A DNA stretch of 64,000 bases from Cordilura impudica (GCA_963682025.1 OY821517.1:340924196-340988195); one strand, 5' to 3'; shown: positions 34,794 to 46,203, numbered from the stretch's first letter. Program-made: numbers and translations. The notes: generated from the letters alone by a model not told the origin.

Positions 34794-35038
34794 GCGCCCC
34801 GGTAGGTGAATAGGTAGCTTGCTCGCCTATCATGCGAGGGGTCGTGGGTTCGATTCCCACCAGAGGCTTTGGTCTGTCGCTGCAAAAAAAAAAAAAAAAA
34901 AAAAAAAATTAACACAATACTCCCTCTTTCCTCCTTAACCTATTTTCCTGAGATCAACACAATGCACTGCATCTGTAGGGAGCATCCCCTGAGTGTTGAT
35001 TAATTAAAAAAAAAATAAAAAAAAAAAAAAAAAAAAAA
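34794..35038 (+). mobile_element. tRNA-headed SINE
   Basis: The head at 34794-34868 has a tRNA-like fold. The TpsiC arm is perfect (GTGGG/CCCAC at 34844-34860) around a B box GGTTCGATTCC at 34847-34857. An A-box-like TAGGTGAATAGG lies at 34803-34814, and the anticodon arm is CTCGC/GCGAG with loop CTATCAT. The loop resembles tRNA-Asp (CTGTCAC type), with ATC in the anticodon position. A 25-base A run follows, then a tail domain (ACTCCCTCTTTCCTCCTTAA, GTAGGGAGCATCCCCTGAGT) and a second A run. This is the layout of an RNA polymerase III SINE moved by a LINE reverse transcriptase. A truncated relative lies at 39665-39803. Confidence 0.8.
34847..34857 (+). promoter_or_regulatory. RNA polymerase III B box in SINE head
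   Basis: GGTTCGATTCC matches the B-box consensus exactly. Confidence 0.7.
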
Positions 35039-35460
35039 TTATATAACAATTTGTCGGAAAATTTTCGTAAAATCTGAAAAAAAAAAAACTCTAAATGTTT
35101 TTTGATTGGCCCAAAACTTTGTATTTCTCAGTTTTTTTGCTATTCGCATATTTCTAGGGGGTGCGACCGAGAGTTTTAACACTTTTTTTATTAAGGGCCA
35201 CCCTTATGGACATAGATAATATTGTTTCTTTTTGATTTTTTTTTTTATTTGGTTAAATTATTATTTCAAGTTAGTTAATAATATATGTAAACATTGCACA
35301 TTAAATTTAATACTATTTGTTTTATTTAAAGATATTTTAAAAATTTGATTAGCTACATATTAATATATTTCTAAGGGTTTGAAGACTTTCTTAACTTCTA
35401 TTTATAATTTGAAATCACTGACCTTTCTCTATAAAGTTTAAAAGAATATTTTTTTAATCT
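35039..35460. other. Unassigned AT-rich DNA
   Basis: One GGGTGCGACCGAGAG patch near 35160. No feature recognised. Confidence 0.3.
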
Positions 35461-35723
35461 CAGCAACATGTTGCAGAGATGTTTTCATGATATTTTGAAC
35501 TATTTTTTTCAACAAAAAATATCAAAATATTTATTAGGTTTTTAATATTAACTAATTTTTAGAACATTGCATCAACAAATTTTTAATTCCTTTCAATATT
35601 TGCTAGACCCTAAATCGTAAGAAACTATATTGTTCCTAAATTGTTTAAAATGTTGCTTATATATTTCATAATATTTGTAAACATTGGAAATGATTTATTA
35701 ATAATATTTCAAAAACGTGTTAA
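35461..35723. repeat. Degenerate repeat with a GCAACATGTTGC box
   Basis: Exact box at 35463-35474 followed by GATGTTTTCATGATATTT, the same context as 33023 and 38282. Confidence 0.5.
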
Positions 35724-35731
35724 TATAAAAT
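35724..35731. repeat. Target-site duplication TATAAAAT (left)
   Basis: Identical to 37859-37866, directly flanking the foldback element. Confidence 0.85.
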
Positions 35732-37858
35732 CAGAGTTCAGAAAAAAACACACACTGAATAAAAAACTCGTACATATATGTAAACAAACATAATTTAGAC
35801 CAACACACACATATTTTTAGCTTCATATCAATTATGTGCGTTTCTAAATTTTCTACGGTGCCCAACACAATCATGACTGTGTTCGTTTTAATATTTCGTT
35901 ATTTACACGAACATTTTTGTATCACGAATTTTTTGTTTCGATCACACATAAACCACACATATAAGAGTGTTGCTTTATTTGAAGTTCGTGTTCTGGTACG
36001 TGTACTGAAAAAAAAACAGAACATGTACAATAAACAGGTTCGAGTTCAGTTATATTTTAAGTCGTGTTGTGGCTCGTGTACTAAGAAAAAACAGAACATG
36101 TACAATAAACAGGTTCGAGTTCAGTTATATTTTAAGTCGTGTTCAGGCTCGTGTACTAAGAAAAAACAGAACATGTACAATAAACAGGTTCGAGTTCAGT
36201 TATATTTTAAGTCGTGTTCTGGCTCGTGTACTAAGAAAAAATAGAACATGTACAATAAACAGGTTCGAGTTAAGTTATATTTTAAATTCGTGTTCTGGTT
36301 CTTGTACTACGAAAAATTTAAACATCAATTCGCGATCTGATACACCCCGATAAAAACGACAACAATTGTTTCAACCAAATTTATTAAAATTTTATTGACC
36401 TTTTTTTATGACTTACGTTGCAAATTGTTTACAATTGTCAAATATTTTAAAATTTTATTGGCCATTTTTTTGTGATTTACCTTGAAATTATTTACAATTG
36501 TTTTTATTGACTGGTTTTTATTTTAATAAAATATGGTAATAAAATACTTAAGACACAAAAACTGCACACTGCACTTAAATCTTTCTTGCAGGATTCAATC
36601 AGACGTGTAAATTTTTTCGTTTCGCTATTAAAAGTTGCGTATTTTTTATAGCAAAACTTATTTCTGTTATTGCTTTCAAATTGTTTTAATTTTCACAAAA
36701 TATTTGCAATTTACACAATAACACAGCACACTTATAGATCACGATCTAATGAAAACTGAACCACTTTTAATGAATAAGTGACGCACGCACTCGCTATTTA
36801 TTGCAAAATCAATTGCGTGAAATTGTAACGTAAGTCATAAAAAAGGGACAATAAAATATGAAAATATTTTTTTGTTTTTTTTTTATTGACACTCATTGTG
36901 TTTTTATGCAAAAAATCCCAAAAAAATCATTGAGAAAGGATTGTGCATTGACACTAATTGGTTCGCAAATTAAGGGTGGGTGATTGTGTTTTTTATGATG
37001 CAAAATTTGTTTGTGTCTAAAGTTATTTGTTACCAAAAAAAAAATGTTTGCAAAAGATCCTAACAACCAACAAGTGTGTCTTTTATGCCGCAAAATTGGG
37101 TTTTTCGTCTATGACACTAATTGGTTGCGAAAATAGGGGTGGGTAATGCAAAAAAACCTAACAACCAACAAGTGTAACTTTTATGATGCTAAATAGTTTT
37201 TGTGTCTTAAGTATTTTATTACCATATTTTATTAAAATAAAAACCAGTCAATAAAAACAATTGTAAATAATTTCAAGGTAAATCACAAAAAAATGGCCAA
37301 TAAAATTTTAAAATATTTGACAATTGTAAACAATTGCAACGTAAGTCATAAAAAAAGGTCAATAAAATTTTAATAAATTTGGTTGAAACAATTGTTGTCG
37401 TTTTTATCGGGGTGTATCAGATCGCGAATTGATGTTTCAATTTTTCGTAGTACAAGAACCAGAACACGAATTTAAAATATAACTGAACTCGAACCTGTTT
37501 ATTGTACATGTTCTATTTTTTCTTAGTACACGAGCCACAACACGACTTAAAATATAACTGAACTCGAACCTGTTTATTGTACATGTTCTGTTTTTTTTTT
37601 TTCAGTACACGTACCAGAACACGAACTTCAAATAAAGCAACACTCCAATATGTGTGGTTTATGTGTGATCGAAACAAAAATTACGTGATACAAAAATGTT
37701 CGTGTAAATAACGAAATATCAAAACGAACACAGTCATGATGGTGTTCGGCACCGTAGAAAATTTAGAAACGCACATAATTTATATGAAAATAAAGATATG
37801 TGTTGGCTGCTTTTGAACAGAACATTGTGTGTTTCATGTGTGTATTTTCTGAACCTTG
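35732..37858. mobile_element. hAT-like foldback element, long copy
   Basis: 2127 bp with a perfect 8-bp target duplication. It starts CAGAGTTCAGAAAAAAACAC and ends with the complement of CAAGGTTCAGAAAATACACA. The left arm carries four 75-bp units (ACATGTAC landmark at 36021, 36096, 36171 and 36246); the right arm carries two (37504 and 37579 on the complement). Inside these, 36341-36560 is inverted relative to 37197-37430, beginning TACACCCCGATAAAAACGAC. About 635 bp of unpaired centre remains (36562-37196) and encodes no transposase. Because the 75-bp unit equals 25 codons, open frames run through the arms; I do not believe them. hAT assignment rests on the CAGAG end and 8-bp duplication. 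Confidence 0.85.
36000..36300 (+). repeat. Four 75-bp tandem units in left foldback arm
   Basis: Each unit holds AACATGTACAATAAACAGGT, TCGAGTTCAGTTATATTTTA and GTCGTGTTCTGGCTCGTGTA (with small variants). The spacing is exactly 75 bases. Confidence 0.9.
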
Positions 37859-37866
37859 TATAAAAT
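37859..37866. repeat. Target-site duplication TATAAAAT (right)
   Basis: Identical to 35724-35731. Confidence 0.85.
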
Positions 37867-38344
37867 ACATTTTTGAAATGGTGCTTCCACATATCACTAA
37901 TATATTTTGCACGTTTTTAAATTCGGACACATGTTGCATAGATGTATATGGAAATTAATGTTAATTATTACAAAAATTTTAGGTCAGTTTTTAACATTTT
38001 TTAAATGTTGCACCAACATTCTTATATATTTAAGCTCCAAAAAGCCATGCAAATGATTCAAAACCATAACTGCATTCTGTTTAAACTCAGCAACATCTTG
38101 CTAAAATTATTTCAAGTTATTTTGGGTAATTTCTATATATTGTCATATATTTGTACAATCTTAATGTAAAAACAATTTTAAATGTTGCAGAAATACGTTG
38201 CTTCTAATTCTTTAATGGAGTTAAGATCATCAGACTTTTTTTTTACTTCCTAATCATAATCTCATAAACATTTTTGATCTAGCAACATGTTGCCTAGATG
38301 TTTTTTATGATATTTAATGTTACTTGTATAAATTTCAAGTCTAT
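37867..38344. repeat. Degenerate repeat with GCAACATGTTGC boxes
   Basis: Exact box at 38282-38293; variants near 38087 and 38185. Continuation of the 35.5-kb domain interrupted by the foldback element. Confidence 0.5.
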
Positions 38345-39659
38345 TAACTATTTATAAAGGGCCCGCCATCTAACGTTTTTTTTTCAACTAGTGCTTATTG
38401 CGTGAAAAAAAATACAGATTCCGGGATCTTTAAACCATAAGAAAATTTTGCTATGGAAAATTACGCAGATATTGAGGCCTCAAAATTCTGCGATATTTTT
38501 TTAATAGAAACTTACTTCAATTTTGAAGCATTTTGTTTCAAATTAAATCTTCAGATTCTGAAGTACTTTTCTTGTAAAAAAGAAACCACATATTCCGAGG
38601 TATTTTTCCTATAGCAAATTGAACATTCTATGAAGTATTTTTCCAATAAGAACTCTAAAATGTTCAGTCGTTTTTCCTTTAGAAAATAACTATGACTCTA
38701 AGGAATTTACAGTTCTCAGGTTTTTCTCTATAGAAAGTTAAACAGATTTTTAAGTATTTTTTCTGTAAAAAGTAGAATAGCTTCAGAAGAAAATTTTTTC
38801 TAAAATATTATTGAGATTTTGAGTCATTTTATCAATAACTAAACACCATCAAGACTGAGTAATTTTTCCTACAGAAAATTGCATGGGTTTTGGAAGATAT
38901 TTTTATGATAAAAATTGTAGCACTTCTATGGTATATTTTTTCTAGAAAATAGAGTAGACTCAAAGGATTTTTCCCTATAGAAACTTCAACAGATTCTGTG
39001 GTATTTAGTTCTATAAGAAATTGTTCAGATTCTGATATTTTTCTTATGGAAAGACACTCATTGTAAAGTATTTTTCTAGAAAAGTACCCGATGTTGATAG
39101 ATTTATTCTAAAGAATTCTACACACATTCTGTGTAATTTTTCCGTACTTTTCGATTCTGAAGAATTTTTATTATAGAAAAAGCTTCTGAGCTATTCTTCC
39201 ATTAGCAATTATTGGGTACTTTTCTTCATGGAAAGGGCATCAGATTCTGATTATTTTTCATACAGAAAATTTATCAGATTCGAGAGAATTTTCAACCATT
39301 TTGCATTTTTCCAAATGATATGTTGAAAATTACACTGGTTCTGAAGTAATTTTCTTAGAAAATTAAATAAATTCTGAAGTATTAAACAGATTATGAGGTA
39401 ATTTTCCTACAATCGATTACACAGAATATGAGGTATTTTCCTCTAAAAAAAATTAAACAGATTCTGATGTAATTTATCCATAGAAATACCATCGGCTTCT
39501 GAGATATTTTGCCAGCAGAAAATTACACAGTTTCTAAGGTATATTTTCGTTAGAAAATTACAAAAATTTTAAGGAATTTAAAAAAAAAACTTTCTTAAAT
39601 TTTAGGCATTTTTTCACTTTCAGGGATATTTTTTTATATTGAAAATTACACAAATTTTT

Positions 39660-39695
<36 letters not shown>

Positions 39696-40374
39696 AATCA
39701 ACACTCAGGGGATGCCCCCTACAGATGCAATGCATTGTGTTGATCTAAGGAAAATAGGTTAAGGAGGAAAGAGATAGTAGTGTGTTTTTTTTTTTTTTTT
39801 TTTCTAAACAAAAAAATACGCAGGTTTTGAGGTAATATTTTTACGGAAAATTACACAAAATCTGAAGTATTTTTCCTATAGAAAAATACACAGATTTTGA
39901 GATATTATTCATAACGAAAATATTACACATCCTAAGGTGTTTTTTTTTTTCAATATAAAATTACACAGATTCTAAAGTACTTTTTCAATAGAAAAAGAAA
40001 AGATTCTGAAGAATTTTCATATTTTTTTTTTTTTTTTTTTTTTTTTGAAAAGGCCATCGCTCAAATTCTGAGGTATTTTTCTTATAAAAAATTTTAAAGA
40101 TTCCAAAGTATTTTTCCTGTATAAAATTATAGATTTTGAGAAATTTTGCATTCAGATTCCCAAGAATTTTGCCTATAGAATTTTACTCACACATTTTTCT
40201 TATAGAAAAATACACGATTCTGAAGTATTTATTCCATAGAAGATTACACACATTCTGTGTAATATTTTCTTTAGGAAAACTTTCACATTCTAAGAAATTT
40301 TTCTTATAGAAAATACTTAAATTTTCTTTTAAGACAAATTTTTCAGAATCTGAAGTAAGCCTTCTAAAAAATAT
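38345..40374. repeat. Degenerate ~37-bp minisatellite, 2 kb
   Basis: Recurring unit: CCTATAGAAAATTACACAG, ATTCTGAAGTATTTTT, with many point changes and indels (for example consecutive units at 39852 and 39888). Interrupted by a SINE fragment at 39665-39803 and by long T runs. Bounded on the right by a T-rich-core element. Non-coding. Confidence 0.65.
39665..39803 (-). mobile_element. 5'-truncated SINE fragment
   Basis: On the minus strand: A run, CTCTTTCCTCCTTAACCTAT, ATCAACACAATGCATTGCAT, GGGGGCATCCCCTGAGTGTT, then a second A run. Matches the tail of the SINE at 34794 but has no tRNA head. Confidence 0.8.
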
Positions 40375-41815
40375 CATGTGACTCCGATCACAGGAGAGAT
40401 GTGTAAACAACTAGTTATTATGTATCACTTATAGCAATCAACTTCAGGGTCTCTGCTAATATAAAAATATTTATTTTTACTTAGTATTTCAACTGGTTAA
40501 TTTGTAGTTTTTCATTTTTCGTTTTTCATTTCTTATTTTACGTTTTTCATTTTTAATTTTTTATTTTTCATTTTTAATTTTTTATCTTTCATTTTTAATT
40601 TTTTATTTTTCATTTTTTATTTTTCATTTTTTATTTTTAAGTTTTCGTTTTTCATTTTTAAGTTTTCGTTTTTAATTTTTATTTTTCATTTTTTATTTTT
40701 CATTTGTAATTTTTTTATTTTTAATTTTTTATTTTTTATTTTTCATTTTTCATTTCTTCTTTTTTATTTTCCATTTTTTATTTTTCGTTTTTCATTTTTT
40801 ATTTTTCATGTTTATTTTTTTATTTTTCATTTTTCATTTTCTATTTTTCATGGTTTATTTTTCATTTTTTATTTTACGTTTTTCATTTTTAATTTTTTAT
40901 TTTTCATTTTTAATTTTTCATTTTTCATTTTTCATTTTTTATTTTTAATTTTTAATTTTTAATTTTTAATTTTTAATTTTTATTTTTTAATTTTTAATTT
41001 TTTATTTTTCATTTTTCATATTTCATATTTAATTTTTCATTTTTCATTTTTAATTTTTAATTTTTAATTTTTTATTTTTAATTTTTAATTTTTTATTTTT
41101 AATTTTTTATTTTTAATTTTTCGTTTTTCATTTTTATTTTTCATTTTTTGTTTTTCATTTTTCATTTGTAATTTTTTTATTTTTAATTTTTTATTTTTTA
41201 TTTTTCATTTTTCATTTCTTCTTTTTTATTTTTAATTTTTTATTTTCCATTTTTTATTTTTCGTTTTTCATTTTTTATTTTTCATGTTTATTTTTTTATT
41301 TTTAATTTTTCATTTTCTATTTTTCATGTTTTATTTTTCATTTTTTATTTTTCATTTGTAATTTTTTTATTTTTCATTTCTTCTTTTTTATTTTTCATTT
41401 TTTATTTTCCATTTTTTATTTTTTATTTTTCGTTTTTCATTTTTTATTTCTCATGTTTATTTTTTTATTTTTCATTTTCTATTTTTCATGTTTTATTTTT
41501 CATTTTCTATTTTTCATTTTTTATTTTTCATTTTTTATTTTTCATTTTCTATTTTTTATTTTTAATTTTTCGTTTTTTATTTTTCATTTTTTATTTTACA
41601 TTTTTTATTTTTCGTTTCTCATTTTTAATTTTTAATTTTTAATTTTTTAATTTTCATGTTTCATTTTTTATTTTTCATTTTCCATTTTCTATTTTTCATG
41701 TGTTATTTTTCATTTTTTATTTTCCATGTTTCATTTTTCGTTTTTCATTTCTTATTTTATATTTTTCATTTTTCTTTTTTTATTTTTAATTTTTCATTTT
41801 TCATTTTATTTGTAA
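40375..41815 (+). mobile_element. T-rich-core repeat element, copy 3, 3'-truncated
   Basis: Leader CATGTGACTCCGATCACAGG, GAGATGTGTAAACAACTAG, then TCACTTATAGCAATCAACTT, as in copies 1 and 2. The T-rich array from ~40505 to 41815 has no nested Helitron. The right-end block (ACAGGTTAT to CCCCCC-GCGCG) is absent, so the copy is truncated. The Phe/Ile/His-rich open frames here are repeat artefacts. Confidence 0.7.
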
Positions 41816-42430
41816 TATTTTTAAATTTTAAAAATTTTTCATCTACAAATCTAATTTGCAAATAATTTTTTAATATATTTAAAACAAACAAAAAAATATT
41901 CCAAGTCATTAAAATGATTGTACACTAACTTACGTTCGACAAAATAAGTAAAATTTATATTTGTTTTAATAAGCAACATGCATTTATATCTTCATTTACT
42001 TAAAGGTAAAATATTATAAAAATATTTATTCAGTTTATAATATAAATAATATTTCTAATGTTGCTTCAACATGTTGCTATTGCTTTCTAAAAGATTTAAG
42101 ACCACCTGAAGTAGTTAATTCACTTCAAAATTCATTACGTTCCTTATAAAGAAAATTATTTAAAACTGGTTTAAATCAGCAACATGTTGCTTTGATGTTT
42201 TATGTATATTTAAGGTTTTTGTAATAAAAAAGAAATTTAATAAATATTTTTGCTTTTTTTAATATTTATAAATTTTCAAAATGTTGCATCAACATGTTGC
42301 TTATATCTTTCCAAGATATTTAGGAACCTAGCAGTTAGTTTTTATATATTTTTAAATCAATAAATTATTAACAAAGTACATTACTTTAATCTGTAACATG
42401 TTAAGGAATTATTTAAACAAAGCCTGTATA
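41816..42430. repeat. Degenerate repeat with GCAACATGTTGC boxes
   Basis: Exact box at 42179-42190; variants near 42067 (TTCAACATGTTGCTAT) and 42289 (ATCAACATGTTGCTTA). Confidence 0.55.
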
Positions 42431-43430
42431 CATATGTGTAAACACTTTCAATTAAACACTATATTACTATTATTTTGTTTTGTCTTAGACACAAATCTTT
42501 ATCTCAAGCTTAAACTGCTTATTTCGTAATTATTTACCTAATTATGTATGTCTATGTCATGAGTCCCTTTCCTATCGCTTATTAAATATTTATTACATGA
42601 TGTTGTGTTTTTTTTTTTTCGTAAATATTTAATTTCTTTATTATTGAACCAAGTTCAAATATAATTTATTTCAATGAAGTACACAAATGTTAGACATTCA
42701 AACAAACACACAAACCCTGACACACTCAAGACAGAAAAAAAAAACAAAAAGTTTATTTACTTTAGACCAAAAAACCGTAACTAAATGATAATTTACGAAT
42801 TTAAGTCAATACAGCATAACTAAACAGCATGATAATGTTGCCAACGTCGATGATGATGCTGGTTGTGGAGGATGATTATGTTGCTAATGTTGAAGCAGCC
42901 GTTGCGAGACGACTCTTGGCTGACATAACAAACAACATTATTATTATCGTTTAGATTTAACTACATGGCTGGAGTTTTTTTTTTTTTTTTTTTTTTTTTT
43001 TGAGCAACATAAACACCTCTATACAAAATGTATACAAAATCTTAAAAGACACCATTCATACGAAACGACAGTTCAATGCACTCATCTTCTTTTCTTTAAA
43101 AAAGAAACAACAACAAAAAACCAAGCATGCTGTAGTTTTAGTGATTATTGTAATGTTTACCACAAAACCAACAACACCAACAGCACCAACAACAACATAA
43201 ACAACAATCGACAACGACCATAGTAAAAAGGCATTAACTACGAAATGATCATCATGTTCATTATAATAACCATTATCATACAAAAGTTTTCTGTAGTTGT
43301 TGTTTTATTTATTTATTATTACTATTTTTTTTTTTATTTTTTTTTTTTGAATTTCCATTAACCCTCTACTGTAAAAATTAAACCATTTAAATCGTTCGAT
43401 ATTATTTTTTTTTCTTAGTTATTACCGCAA
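42431..43430. other. Possibly single-copy DNA with CAA/CCA and GAT tracts
   Basis: Less AT-biased than the surroundings. 42835-42960 is rich in GATGATG and TTGTTG-type words; 43150-43215 is ACCAACAACACC-like. No match to the repeats of the window. Such composition is common in fly introns and untranslated regions, but I cannot define exons. Confidence 0.3.
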
Positions 43431-44700
43431 CATATTAAAGCGAAATATTTTAATGATGCATTATTTTACGAAATTGATGCAACAGTTGGCTTTTCAAAAC
43501 AAGCCTTAAATAATTTTCTTCTAAAAGTTTTAAGAATTGTCAGTAAACTGTTAGTGCAACATGTTGTTGAAATTTTTCAATATCAAATTAAATTAAATTT
43601 TTATATAATCATTTAAGAATTTTTACTTAAGTTAAGCGCATGAACATTGATGAAAACGTTGCTGCAACATGATGATATAGCAGACAGAAGATTTTGCGAA
43701 ATTAAAATTAAGAATAATGCAATTTTTCATACCGTCCTAATGTAAGATATACTTTTTTTTTTTGTACAAAATATTTAATCTGATTCAGCAACATGTTGCA
43801 GCACCATTTGAATATATTAAGAAAACATTCTTAATTTCAACAAATTACCAAAATATTAATTTTTTTTTAATCAAATTCTATTATAAATTAAATATTTTTA
43901 AAGATTTAAATATATTTAATATTAGTTCAAAGAAGTTAATATAATTTATACTTTTTATATATAAAAAAAAATGATCTCAAACCGAATAATCAAAAACTAT
44001 TTAATTTTACTTAACATACTTTTTCAAAAGGCTATTCGAAATATATTCAAATGTAGATATAAGTATGAGCAAATTTTCTAAAGCACCCTATCATAACATT
44101 TGCTTTTCAAAAAATTTGTACTATTTGCCATATCTTATGTTGCAGCAACATTTGAAAATATATAGAAAAAATATTATTAATTTTAACATTTTAGCAAAAA
44201 ATTCATATTTTTAATTTTTTAGTAATTTTTTAATTAATATATTAAAATTTAGACATATAATACAATTTAATTCAAAACATTTAAATATTAATTTAAAGAA
44301 GTTAATATAATTTATAAGTTTTTACATTAAAATATTTCCTTAACAAAATTGTTTATATATTGTTTAAAATATATTCAGATGTTGCCGCACCATGTTCATT
44401 TAACTCATTGAATATAAGATATAGTATAAGTAAGTTTTTTAAAGCACCCAATTATAATAATATTTGAGCAACATGTTGCATCAACATTGCGAATACATTT
44501 CAAATAGGCTCTAGAAATTATGTTAAATTAATATTTTATTAAAAATTTAATAAATATTATTTTTTTATATTTACAAAATTGATTAGAAAATGTTTATAAA
44601 AAATTAATTATTTCTTTTTCATCAAATACGAACAATAACACTTAAAATTATTATAAATTTGAAAAAAAAAAAAACAATTTAATTTTTTAAGTTTATGTTA
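43431..44700. repeat. Degenerate repeat domain with GCAACATGTTGC boxes
   Basis: Exact boxes at 43788-43799 and 44468-44479, and variants at 43557, 43670 and 44143. Contains the ~200-bp segment shared with 31325-31523. Confidence 0.55.
43490..43690 (+). repeat. ~200-bp segment duplicated from/to 31325-31523
   Basis: Near-collinear copy in the same orientation, 12 kb apart. Confidence 0.8.
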
Positions 44701-44705
44701 ACAAA

Positions 44706-45088
44706 TCTATAATATTAATAGGCTAGGCGATTTCTTGTGACCAATGTTTTGTTCTACCGTTTTATCCCGATTTTGACCAAACGTATATTATTTGAAAGGT
44801 ATCTCTTTTTTGCCGTTTTGCAGATTTATAGATTTTTAATTTTTTTCCTTTATTTTGAGTAAATTGCATTTAAAGTTGCTACTAACACATACATAAAATT
44901 ATACAATGCTATGTTTGTATTTATTAAATTTGTTTATGTGTTTGTAATAAAAATGAGTTTGTTTTTTTTTTTGTGGATTTGTGAATTGGCTATAATTGCT
45001 TAGCAGCATACCTTTAGGGTCTTTATTTAATGATAAAATAAAATTTCCTAGAATTTGCACTCGAATTTCAAGGGCTGGAGTCTGCTAG
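44706..45088 (+). mobile_element. Non-autonomous Helitron (CTAG family), copy H6, full length
   Basis: 383 bp. Preceded by A, it starts TCTATAATATTAATAGGC. Body words are GGCGATTTCTTGTGACCAAT, GATTTTGACCAAACGTATA, AAAGTTGCTACTAACACATA, TTGGCTATAATTGCTTAGC and TTCCTAGAATTTGCACTCG. The hairpin has one changed base (CTCGAATTTCAAG). It ends CTAG followed by T. 5'-TC, 3' hairpin, CTRR and insertion between A and T without target duplication define Helitrons. No helicase is encoded. Confidence 0.85.
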
Positions 45089-45935
45089 TTTAAATAATTT
45101 GAGTCATATTATTTCAATTTACTTTTAAGATTTTATATTAAATTGAGATATGGTAAAATTTTAATTAAATTCATTAAAAATTTTTTTTTATTTTATTATT
45201 TTTTATAAAATGAAAAATCTTATTTTCGATCTTGAACATTTTAATGATTGAGTTTGAAATTATTTTTCTTGTTTTTTCAAGATAAAAACAAACATGTATA
45301 TTTTAGTATGCAATGTGTACTCGTATAAAAACATATTTGTTTCAAAATTGTTCTATGTTTTAGTTTGTTATATTGGAAGAGGCTTAAATAGTATAACTTT
45401 TGCTTGAATTCTCATTTGGTTGGTTGAATTTAACTTTTTACCAAACAAACTATCTACTGCTTTTGGTTACTGATAAGGGTTGGTGACTCTTCCCGAAACA
45501 GCTGTATAATCTGTCATGCACAATATAGATCAATTTTTTGCAACAAGTGTGCCAATGTTTTTGCTTTATTTAAAGTAAAAACATTTTATCTTGAGCCTGA
45601 ATAATTTCAAACTCAATAATTTTTTTTTTTCACTTTTAAAAATTTCTTCAATTTTTTTTTTTTTCAAAAATTTCTTCCAATTTTATTTAAACTACTTTTA
45701 AAATTTTTTTAATTTAATTTTTTCATTATATTTCATTTTTAAAATATATTCTAATTTTATTCAATATATTTTTTTATATACTTATTTTTATTTTATTTTT
45801 AAATTTATTCTAAAGTTTTTGAAATTCATTTAATTTTTAAAATTGTTTTATTTTAAATTTTGTTAAAAAATTATTTTAAACGCTCTTAATTATTTTTATT
45901 TTATTTATAATTTTCATAAATCATTTCAAATATTT
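45089..45935. other. AT-rich DNA leading into the 795-bp array
   Basis: 45430-45560 is more balanced in composition and unmatched. From about 45640 it shades into the T-rich array. No gene seen. Confidence 0.35.
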
Positions 45936-45985
45936 TCTTTTAATATAATTAAACATATTTTAATTTTTTTCAATTTTTTTTTATA

Positions 45986-45990
45986 TATTT
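45986..45990. repeat. Target-site duplication TATTT (left)
   Basis: Identical to 50739-50743. Excising the element restores TTATATATTTCATAATTT, as in the other units of the array. Confidence 0.85.
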
Positions 45991-46203
45991 TGTTAGAATT
46001 ATTTAAATCAAATGTTTAAATTAAAAACACAATTCAATAAGAAAAGAATAAAACTATTTATTTGAAAATAAACTATCGAATGAAATTAATTTCTTGAAAC
46101 AAATTTGAGAGAAAATAATTTGAATGAACGATGAAATAAAATGTAAAAAAGTAAAGTAGTTTATAGTTATATAATTACAAGTATTTATAGAAAGATTTCA
46201 ACA
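45991..46203 (-). repeat. 3' LTR (213 bp)
   Basis: On the plus strand TGTTAGAATT to TTTCAACA; on the element strand TGTTGAAATC to ATTCTAACA, so TG...CA type ends (TGTT/AACA). Contains AATAAA on the element strand at 46057-46062, a candidate polyadenylation signal. Confidence 0.95.

Noticed and set aside
34794..34868. Functional tRNA gene
   Set aside because: The D-arm is poor, the acceptor ends do not pair well, and an A run plus SINE tail follows; it is a SINE head.
35834..36353. 136- and 94-residue frames in the foldback arm
   Set aside because: They are generated by a 75-bp unit divisible by three; also listed as a low-interest test rather than a gene.
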